Positions 54,536-61,726 of a stretch of 64,000 bases of DNA are shown piece after piece. The notes beneath the pieces were generated by a model. It made no database searches. It was not told where the DNA came from and saw only the letters and a program-made list of their open reading frames with translations. Source of the DNA: Alkalimarinus sediminis (GTDB lineage: Bacteria > Pseudomonadota > Gammaproteobacteria > Pseudomonadales > Oleiphilaceae); assembly GCF_026427595.1 (NCBI RefSeq), contig NZ_CP101527.1:1373001-1437000 (forward strand), written 5' to 3'. Every line of letters begins with the position of its first letter. The first letter of the stretch is position 1. A program made the translations under genes and the position numbers.

Positions 54536-55894
54536 GTGCGAGAAGAGTAATGTGACTTGCTGCCAACTCGATGACCTGTCCGTCACTATGTGAAGGTGCG
54601 CAAGCGCACCCTATATGTTAGATATTGCTTGTTGCGAGTGTTTTGTACGTTGTATAAACCATCATCTATAGGGTGCGCCGTGCGCACCGGGTTGACTGTT
54701 TGAAGCAATACCAGTGCTTGACAAAGCTAGGCTTGTTCGGGCTTTTTTGTGCGAGAAGAGTAATGTGACTTGCTGCCAACTCGAAGACCTGTCCGTTACT
54801 ATGCGAAGGTGCGCAAGCGCACCCTATATGTTAGATATTAGTTGTTGCGAGTGTTTTGTACGTCGTTTGAGCCATCAACTATAGGGTGCGCTGTGCGCAC
54901 CGGTTTGACTGTTTGAAGCAATGCCAATGCTTGATAAAGCTAGGCTTGTTCGGGCTTTTTTGTGCGAGAAGAGTAATGTGACTTGCTGCTAACTCGATGA
55001 CCTGTCCGTCACTATGCGAAGGTGCGCAAGCGCACCCTATATGTTAGATATCACTGGTTGCGAGTGTTTTGTACGTTGTATGAACCATCAGTTATAGGGT
55101 GCGCCGTGCGCACCGGTTTGACTGTTTGAAGCACTACCAGTGCTTCAAAAAGCCCGACTTGTTCGGGCTTTTTTGTGCGAGAAGAGTAATGTGACTTGCT
55201 GCCAGCTCGATGACCTGTCCGTTACTATGCGAAGGTGCGCAAGCGCACCCTATATGTTAGATATTAGTTGTTGCGAGTGTTTTGTACGTTGTATGAACCA
55301 TCAGTTATAGGGTGCGCCGTGCGCACCGGTTTGACTGTTTGAAGCAATACCAGTGCTTGATAAAGCTAGGCTTGTTCGGGCTTTTTTGTGCGAGAAGAGT
55401 AATGTGACTTGCTGCTAACTCGATGACCTGTCCGTTACTATGCGAAGGTGCGCAAGCGCACCCTATATGTTAGATATTACTTGTCGCTAGTGTTTTGTAC
55501 GTTGTATGAACCATCAGTTATAGGGTGCGCCGTGCGCACCGGTTTGACTGTTTGAAGCAATACCAGTGCTTGATAAAGCTAGGCTTGTTCGGGCTTTTTT
55601 GTGCGAGAAGAGTAATGTGACTTGCTGTCAACTCGCTGACCTGTCCGTCACTATGTGAAGGTGCGCAAGCGCACCCTATATGTTAGATATTACTTGTCGC
55701 TAGTGTTTTGTACGTTGTATGAACCATCAGTTATAGGGTGCGCCGTGCGCACCGGTTTGACTGTTTGAAGCACTACCAGTGCTTGATAAAGCTAGGCTTG
55801 TTCGGGCTTTTTTGTGCGAGAAGAGTAATGTGACTTGCTGCCAACTCGATGACCTGTCCGTTACTATGCCAAGGTGCGCAAGCGCACCCTATAT
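54521..55894. repeat. 213-bp tandem array with REP-like palindromes, six full units and one truncated
   Basis: The string TGTTCGGGCTTTTTTGTGCG recurs at 54521, 54734, 54947, 55160, 55373, 55586 and 55799, always exactly 213 bases apart with no insertions or deletions. Each unit holds the right arm of the etfA terminator, GGTGCGC-AA-GCGCACC and GGTGCGC-CGT-GCGCACC about 60 bases apart with CTATA tails facing inward, and a closing segment CTGTTTGAAGCA...GATAAAGC that copies the end of etfA. Unit 4 has an intact terminator stem (GCCCGA...TCGGGC); the others read AAGCTAGGCTTGTTCGGG. The seventh unit is cut after its first palindrome by the Tn3 end at 55895. Confidence 0.97.
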
Positions 55895-56026
55895 GGGGTC
55901 CTAGGGATTTTGCCTCCATATATTGCAAAAACCTCTGAAGCCCCCGTCTGCCGTGGCTTGTAGAGGGGTATCAACTTTCATTTCTAGGTGGGGTCCTAGG
56001 GATTTTGCCTCCATATATTGCAAAAA
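55895..56026. repeat. Two extra copies of the transposon left end
   Basis: Copy 1, 55895-55989 (95 bases), is identical to the first 95 bases of the element at 56027-56121, including the last codons of the transposase. Copy 2, 55990-56026 (37 bases), is only the terminal core GGGGTCCTAGGGATTTTGCC to GCAAAAA, about the usual Tn3-family inverted repeat length. Confidence 0.95.
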
Positions 56027-56102
56027 GGGGTCCTAGGGATTTTGCCTCCATATATTGCAAAAACCTCTGAAGCCCCCGTCTGCCGTGGCTTGTAGAGGGG
56101 TA

Positions 56103-59100
56103 TCAACTTTCATTTCTAGGTCGATAGCCCTCAATCGGTGCCATTAAGTCCTCCAGTTTTGGCAGTTCGCCCGTCGGCGCGAACGTGTATGTACCCCGGA
56201 AGTTGATGTTCTCCCAAGCTACCGGTGAGGCCCGCTTGACTGTTTCCTGGTATCTGTCATTGCGCTGTTCCTCGAAGCTGTCCAGCAGGTTACTGAGTAC
56301 TTTCGAGTTGAAGTAGATGATGGCATTAGCCACCAGTCGGGCACTTTCGTTCCAGATTTGGATCTCCTCATCGCTATTGCCTCGGAACCGGTCGCCGTTG
56401 ACGTTGCTGATCGCCCGACGCAACTGGTGATAAGCTTCACCCCGGTTCAGCGCTCGCTGCACATGGTTTCTAAGGCTGGCGTCATCGATGTAGTTCAGCA
56501 GATACTGGGCCTTCAGTAACCGGTTGTATTCAGTCAGAGCCTCCAGTAACGGGTGGTTGTGCTTGTAGCCGGAGAGTTTACGCACCAACGTAGCTTGGCT
56601 GGTTTTCCGCTGGGCTAGAGAGACTGCGATCCGCTGGATGGTGTCCCAGTGGTCTATGATGCGTTTCGTGTTGATCGGCTTGCGCAACGATAGTTTCACG
56701 CGCTGATTTTCGTCTTCGGTGATGTTGAACAGCTCATTGATGACCTTGCCAACCCGGGCATATCGGGGGGCGAACCGATAACCGAACAGATCGAGCAAGG
56801 CAAAGTTCACATGATTTACCCCATGAGTGTCAGTTGAGAGCATGTCCGGGATAATCTCAGTACTGTTGTTCATCAACAGGTCAAAGATGTAATGGGATTC
56901 ATGTTCGTTGGCGCCGATAACCCGGGCATTGATGGCCATATGATTGGCATTCAGACTGACCGCCGAGACGCCTTTGCTGGTACCGAAGTATTTTGAGGAA
57001 TACCGTGTACGGAACGTCTCGCGCTTGGCTTCGAACTTCTGACCATCGGCACTGGCATGCAGACTGTCATCCTGGATGTTGTAGTGCTTGAAGATGCTCA
57101 GTCGTGTGGTAGCGTTGTTGATACGGTCATTGGCCGCATTCAGGGTTTCCAGCCGAAGGTAGTTCGCCTGGATAGTGCTGAGCTGATCATAGGTCCGATC
57201 GGAGATCTGAGCGATGCCATAGATGCCCTGATTAGTGGCATTGGCGATCAAGATCGCCAACAGGTCCACTTCGTATTGACGGCTTTTCGAGTTCATGCCC
57301 AGCACATGCTCGAAGTCGTCAATGAATCCGGTATCCTGATCCACCACGCGCAAGACATCGGCAACGCTGATCGCTCTCATTTGTTGGAAGAACGGATTAT
57401 TCACCAGGTGTTTCTTACTGGCTGTAGGCAACCGCCAAAGGTGTTTGCCGCCTTTCGGGCGCAGTATCACGTCCCGATTGTCCGAACGTTCCAAGTATTC
57501 GCTGACCTCGTGTAACCGAAGGGTCAGCTCATCCGCCATACGCGGGATCAGTCGCGTCGGATCCTTGGAGATTTTCGGTTGCTGCGTACCCTCGACCAAG
57601 ACCTGCTTCTGGTTTTTCCAGGTCTGTGGCTTCACCAGATCATCCTCTAACGCCCGATATCGAATGACTTCCGGCAGCATTAGCTGGCCGTTTAACCGGT
57701 TGGGAATCTGCAGGTACAGGAACCATTCATACCTGGCTTTATCTATACTGCCATCGGGTTTTAGCAATAGTGGTCGTGTGGCTTTCGGCGGTAGACGCTG
57801 ATCAATGCAGGCATCGCCGAGCATATTGCCGGCGACCAGATCCAACCGAGCTTGGTCTAAGATCCGGGCTAACCGTTGCGTTTTGTCGGTGCCTTCCATG
57901 CGCAGACAGCAAAAGAGCGACCGTAACAGGCCGGTTCGCAATGTGGATTCCGTGTCCAGGTGTTGCCAGAACGCTTCCTCCGCTGACTGTTTCTGATTGC
58001 TCAGGTATCGGCAGACCGAGTTCAGGTCGTTGGCACTGAGAAACTGGAAAGCCTGTTGCTGTACCGCGTGGAAGGAAGTATTAGGGTCGATGCGGTCATC
58101 CACGAACAGGTGCAGGATCTCAGCGGCTTTACTCACGTTGCGGGCTGCCTTTTGCCAGTCTTGATAAACCCGTTCCTGCGCCATCTGATGCGCTCGTTGC
58201 TTCACCTGTCGAGTGTGATGGATGAACCCTTCCGCAATGCGCTCCAAGCCCTGCTGGTACCGAGACTGCAGATAGCACAGCAGGTACAAGCATTGGTTAG
58301 CAGGCGACTGACGCTTAAGTTTAGCACCGTAATAATCAACCCGTTCGGCATAGTGATGCTGGTTTTTCTGGGACAGAGAAAGCGAGTCGAGTACAGTCGT
58401 CACATCCTCCATTAGCGGTTGAATATGGTTATACACCGCCAGCTCTTTCTGCAGCTCGGTACCGGTGAAGTTGCGAGCGCTCCCGCGCAGCTGCTTCAAT
58501 GTAAAGTGGTCTTCATCGGAAACCAGTGTCTGCAGCATATTCTTTAAGCTTTGGCTGCAAGCGGCATTGATCTGATCATACAATCGTTGCTGATGTTGAT
58601 TAATCACCTGACTGACGATCTTCTGCAGGGTACTATAGGCAGGAATGGCGATCTTCTGGTGGGCCAGGTACTCGATTGCTGCGTCAAAGAGTGCGCGGGG
58701 TGCCACCCAGCTTTCAGCGCAGACCAGCAAATGTTCAACAAGCCGGGGTTGATGTTGCTTATCTTTCCAGCTGTTGACTCCAGCAATTGATAAAACACGC
58801 TCATAGATGCGGGATTTTTGGTCCGCTTTCAAACTAAAGCGCCGAAACTTGAGGTCTTTAAAGTGAAATCGCGCAATAAATGCCAAGTCATCCTGCATGG
58901 ATTTATAACTCGGGTTGAGCAGGATCGGTTTGCATTTGAAGTAGCCCAACAATGCAACGGCAACACAACGGTACTTGCGTTGCCGTATTCTGGATAGCTC
59001 CGCAAGTTCTTTATCATTTAGCGCGAAGTAAAACCGCTGATAAGACTCGTTGAAGGAAGGAACGCTGTATAAATCCTCGATTTCCGCGGCAGTGAGAATT

Positions 59101-59123
59101 GATAGCCGTTTGTCTCTGCTCAT
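56103..59123 (-). CDS. tnpA: Tn3-family transposase
   Basis: 1006 residues, normal for the family. The N-terminal DUF4158-like region begins LSILTAAEIEDLYSVPSF. The DDE catalytic set is visible: Asp in LHASADGQKFEAK, Asp in DMLSTDTHGVNHVNFALLDLFGYRFAPRYA, and Glu in IWNESARLVANAIIYFNS near the C-terminus. The stop codon lies inside the region repeated at the element's left end. Upstream of the ATG, CTTTGACC-TAAA-GGTCAAAG overlaps the expected ribosome site. Codons are clearly G+C-richer than those of the genes to the left, which supports recent acquisition. Confidence 0.95.
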   Translation of the reverse strand: MSRDKRLSILTAAEIEDLYSVPSFNESYQRFYFALNDKELAELSRIRQRKYRCVAVALLGYFKCKPILLNPSYKSMQDDLAFIARFHFKDLKFRRFSLKADQKSRIYERVLSIAGVNSWKDKQHQPRLVEHLLVCAESWVAPRALFDAAIEYLAHQKIAIPAYSTLQKIVSQVINQHQQRLYDQINAACSQSLKNMLQTLVSDEDHFTLKQLRGSARNFTGTELQKELAVYNHIQPLMEDVTTVLDSLSLSQKNQHHYAERVDYYGAKLKRQSPANQCLYLLCYLQSRYQQGLERIAEGFIHHTRQVKQRAHQMAQERVYQDWQKAARNVSKAAEILHLFVDDRIDPNTSFHAVQQQAFQFLSANDLNSVCRYLSNQKQSAEEAFWQHLDTESTLRTGLLRSLFCCLRMEGTDKTQRLARILDQARLDLVAGNMLGDACIDQRLPPKATRPLLLKPDGSIDKARYEWFLYLQIPNRLNGQLMLPEVIRYRALEDDLVKPQTWKNQKQVLVEGTQQPKISKDPTRLIPRMADELTLRLHEVSEYLERSDNRDVILRPKGGKHLWRLPTASKKHLVNNPFFQQMRAISVADVLRVVDQDTGFIDDFEHVLGMNSKSRQYEVDLLAILIANATNQGIYGIAQISDRTYDQLSTIQANYLRLETLNAANDRINNATTRLSIFKHYNIQDDSLHASADGQKFEAKRETFRTRYSSKYFGTSKGVSAVSLNANHMAINARVIGANEHESHYIFDLLMNNSTEIIPDMLSTDTHGVNHVNFALLDLFGYRFAPRYARVGKVINELFNITEDENQRVKLSLRKPINTKRIIDHWDTIQRIAVSLAQRKTSQATLVRKLSGYKHNHPLLEALTEYNRLLKAQYLLNYIDDASLRNHVQRALNRGEAYHQLRRAISNVNGDRFRGNSDEEIQIWNESARLVANAIIYFNSKVLSNLLDSFEEQRNDRYQETVKRASPVAWENINFRGTYTFAPTGELPKLEDLMAPIEGYRPRNES

Positions 59124-59125
59124 TC

Positions 59126-59145
59126 TTTGACCTAAAGGTCAAAGA
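59126..59145. promoter_or_regulatory. Inverted repeat before the transposase start
   Basis: Arms CTTTGACC / GGTCAAAG around a 4-base spacer, two or three bases upstream of the transposase ATG. It may be an operator or an RNA hairpin masking the ribosome site, either of which would limit transposase translation. Confidence 0.6.
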
Positions 59146-59268
59146 AGATAACAAATTTTTGGTGAATTAGAAATTAATAGCCCTCTACAGGCCACGGCAG
59201 ACGGGAGCTTCAGAGGGTTTTGCGATATATGGAGGCAAAATCCCTAGGACCCCTAGTAGTTGAACGAT

Positions 59269-59314
59269 TGTACCATCTAAGGGTACATTAGGCTGTGTAC
59301 CTTATCGTGGTACA
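59269..59314 (+). promoter_or_regulatory. Twin operator dyads of the XRE regulator
   Basis: TGTACC-N7-GGTACA occurs at 59269-59287 and again at 59296-59314, centres 27 bases apart. The second dyad touches the ATG at 59315. TACAAT at 59311-59316 could be a -10 box overlapping the start codon. Confidence 0.8.
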
Positions 59315-59563
59315 ATGCAAAAGGCAATCACATCCCAAAACTACATAAATTTAACTTCATACCTCAAAAAGCGCAGGCTTGAACTGGGTTTGAGTATGCG
59401 TGATTTAGGCGAGCGTATTGATCAACCCCACAGTTTTGTTCAAAAACTTGAGGATGGCCAGAAAAAGCTTGATATATACCAGTATGTGCAATACTGCGAG
59501 GCTTTGGAGTTGGACGCGCCAGAGACTCTAAGGATATTGGTTGTTCAGCCAATGCCCTTCTGA
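59315..59563 (+). CDS. Small XRE-family HTH regulator
   Basis: 82 residues. The HTH runs about 14-70: YLKKRRLELGLSMRDLGERIDQPHSFVQKLEDGQKKLDIYQYVQYCEAL. It is the size of a Cro/C-protein-like repressor without a ligand domain. Two perfect dyads precede it, one abutting the start codon, and no Shine-Dalgarno fits between, so a leaderless transcript is plausible. It lies 61 bases right of the Tn3 element. No partner toxin, restriction or methyltransferase gene is seen. Confidence 0.82.
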   Translation: MQKAITSQNYINLTSYLKKRRLELGLSMRDLGERIDQPHSFVQKLEDGQKKLDIYQYVQYCEALELDAPETLRILVVQPMPF

Positions 59564-59736
59564 TAGAACGCTCTGTGTTTTCACTTTTATGTCTCAGTTG
59601 TTTGTAAGTGTCCAGACTCTAACCAGGTGTCTTACGTTTGGATTACTGAAATATCGACAAGCGATATTCGCATTCAAACCGTTGAGCGTTCTTGCCATTT
59701 TGAAGAGACAACGTTCAAGCAGCGTAAGGATGGCTG

Positions 59737-60294
59737 TCACAAAGATGGCCGAACTTGTATTCTGGAGGTCTCTCCATATCTTTTCTTGTACTCTTTTTCT
59801 AAATGGGTGCATGCATCAACGCAAAGTTCGGCGATGGACCAAGACCATTCCCTATAGGCTTTTACTCTCTCCGGCTCCCAAGATTCAGGTATTGCTGAGA
59901 TATTACTGCAGTGATCTGCAAGCTTAATCGCTTTATATTCGATGGATTTGGCTGGCAGCTCCCTGATCTGCTTATCTCGGCGCTCTTGAAGGGTAAGAGT
60001 TTTGTCATCAGTTAGTTCAGATACAAGATCTGCGACCTTGCGACCAAACAACTCGGTGAGTTCCTCGTGTGATACCGGAGTATCCTCCAAAATGTCATGC
60101 AGAAGAGATGCTATTAGGACATCTGAGTCTGCGATATTTTCTTTGCTAGCCAACAGGTTAGCAACCTCTATCAGATGATTTATATAGGGTGAGCCATCGT
60201 ACTTACGCCGCTGTGCTTTGTGGGCATTAGCAGCGAACTGAAGCGCATAGAGAAGCTTTTGTGAGCTATTCGAATATTCTTCAACTAACGGCAT
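59737..60294 (-). CDS. HD-domain hydrolase, MESH1/SpoT-hydrolase-like
   Basis: 185 residues from ATG 60294 (MPLVEEYSNSS); an upstream ATG at 60351 would add 19 residues without homology wording. AHKAQRRKYDGSPYINHLIEVANLL, VLIASLLHDILEDTPVSHEELTELFG and AIKLADHCSNI form the RelA/SpoT-type HD site (H, HD-ED, D). A stand-alone domain of this length resembles MESH1 small alarmone hydrolases. Convergent with the XRE gene across 174 bases that show no gene. Whether ppGpp or another nucleotide is hydrolysed is unknown. Confidence 0.8.
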   Translation of the reverse strand: MPLVEEYSNSSQKLLYALQFAANAHKAQRRKYDGSPYINHLIEVANLLASKENIADSDVLIASLLHDILEDTPVSHEELTELFGRKVADLVSELTDDKTLTLQERRDKQIRELPAKSIEYKAIKLADHCSNISAIPESWEPERVKAYREWSWSIAELCVDACTHLEKEYKKRYGETSRIQVRPSL

Positions 60295-60414
60295 AGATAC
60301 TAAATTCCATACGGTAGAAATCTTACAAGGGTACAGTGCAGCCTGATTCATGAGGGATCATTGGAATTACGATGCCAATTCATGAGCTTAAGTGATTAGA
60401 ATGGCGACCGTAGA

Positions 60415-60534
60415 CTATGAAACCATGCACTTTTCGGCCAACTTCGATTTTGCCTCGGGCGCACTGGCCTTGCCTGTTGCAATACGGAGCATATCAGCTT
60501 TGCGGCGAACTTCGGAGTAATCAAACTTTTTCAT
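60415..60534 (-). CDS. Possible 39-residue ORF, unknown
   Basis: An ATG-to-TAG frame reading MKKFDYSEVRRKADML...ASAPEAKSKLAEKCMVS. It is charged and helical, with no family recognised. The Shine-Dalgarno is weak (GAGAA, 11 bases). The G+C-richer composition of this stretch against its AT-rich flank mildly favours coding. It may be the relic of a mobile-element gene. Confidence 0.3.
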   Translation of the reverse strand: MKKFDYSEVRRKADMLRIATGKASAPEAKSKLAEKCMVS

Positions 60535-61088
60535 AATGCTTATTCTCGTCTTTCAAAGGGTGGGGGCGTGGCGCCTTCTGTCGAGAAAGATGGATACACT
60601 CAAAACTGTATCGTTCAAAGGGTATATGGGTTCAAATTCGAGATTTTAGAAACCTGTTCGCGGGAGATGGATGATTATACTCTTTTATACACCCGCTATA
60701 TAAATTATATATCCAGAGTATAATTGAGTGGTTTTTGATCAGTTTATGGTTTTTTAGCTACGAATTTCGCGTTACTAGCACAAAAGTATCGAATTATTGA
60801 GAACGCGGCGTGACGATTTACTGCAAGGCATTGACCTTTTTCAGGAAATTAAACACTTGCACAGTTGGAGCGAGTAAGTGCAATTCACTTTCAGATATTT
60901 GACTGAGCTAATTTGCAGGCTCAAATGAGCGAGTTTCGCACTAGTTCCCGTGGGTAATCGGTGATTTCTGGGAGCAGGATTTGCGTATTTTAAGCCGATT
61001 CACATTTCTTTTAACCATTTGTTTTGTGAGGATTTCTGCAGTTCGCTGTGAGTTCTATCTTTTGATGCGTTTAAAGGGGGGAGTGGTT
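60535..61088. other. Gap without recognised gene
   Basis: AT-rich around 60690-60725, with TATATAAATTATATA-like sequence and a TATAAT at 60719-60724. The open frame from TTG 60981 into the AraC-type gene overlaps its right end. Nothing else supported. Confidence 0.4.
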
Positions 61089-61529
61089 GTGAGTCAAAAT
61101 CATGCAGATTGCCAAGAGGACGCTTGGTTACTAATGGACAAAACGCCGCCAAAACTAAGTGATATTCGTAAAACGGCTAGGAGCTATCGATTAAGAAATC
61201 TGAGTTCGGAACGATTGGTGGAGTTTGTGGAGAGTATCCTTGTAAATGAATTGCCGAAGATCCCTACTGTGAGGGCCATATCGGAGTATTTATTCACAAC
61301 TCCTAGGACACTTGGGCGTAGACTCTCTTTGGCGGGTACTACCTATCGTCAAATTGTAAACGACGTAAGGCTGCGGCAGGCTAAGAAAGGGCTGGCAAAT
61401 TCGGCAATGAGTATTTCTCAAGTTTCTGTGGCTAATGGCTACAGAGATGCTTCAAATTTTAGTAAGGCTTTCAAGTTAAAAACAGGACAATCTCCAAGTC
61501 AGTACCGCGCTATTTTGAGAAGTGAATAA
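61089..61529 (+). CDS. AraC-family HTH protein lacking a sensor domain
   Basis: 146 residues from GTG 61089, which has the strong Shine-Dalgarno AAAGGGGGGAG five bases upstream; a TTG at 60981 (GGAG upstream) would give 182 residues. The C-terminal double HTH is clear: PTVRAISEYLFTTPRTLGRRLSLAGTTYRQIVNDVRLRQAKKGLANSAMSISQVSVANGYRDASNFSKAFKLKTGQSPSQYR. The N-terminal ligand-binding half of normal AraC proteins is missing, either truncated on transfer or naturally short. It lies 197 bases before the glycyl radical enzyme and may control it. Confidence 0.75.
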   Translation: MSQNHADCQEDAWLLMDKTPPKLSDIRKTARSYRLRNLSSERLVEFVESILVNELPKIPTVRAISEYLFTTPRTLGRRLSLAGTTYRQIVNDVRLRQAKKGLANSAMSISQVSVANGYRDASNFSKAFKLKTGQSPSQYRAILRSE

Positions 61530-61726
61530 TAGCTGTTCGATAGCCTTAGAATTGTTACTACTAAGACTGTTAAAGGCCTTGATCCGGGATTTCCCTTAAA
61601 AAGGCACATCAACTATAAGCTGATTTGCATGTATTTTGTCGTCAGCTAAGTAGAAAGTGATAGCGTCGAGAACGGATCCGGTGTGATTGTCGGTTCTGTA
61701 ACTGGGGTGAATACTAGGAGAATAAG

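Larger units (their letters stand above)
56027..59253. mobile_element. Tn3-family element, transposase only
   Basis: 3227 bases bounded by 73-base inverted repeats (56027-56099 and 59181-59253) that start GGGGTCCTAGGGATTTTGCC and differ at four positions. The sole gene is a Tn3-family transposase. No resolvase, res site or cargo is recognised. The five bases flanking the left ends (TATAT, TAGGT or AAAAA, depending on which copy is taken) do not match the right flank TAGTA, so no target duplication is visible. Confidence 0.92.

Noticed and set aside
54521-55894. CRISPR array
   Set aside because: Period of 213 bases with no short repeat/unique spacer alternation; the whole unit is repeated and no cas genes are present.
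57057-58415. Several long plus-strand frames inside the transposon
   Set aside because: Shadows of the Tn3 transposase, long because of its higher G+C content.
59269-59563. Controller protein of a restriction-modification system
   Set aside because: Operator layout and size fit, but no restriction or methyltransferase gene lies within the window, so only a regulator is claimed.
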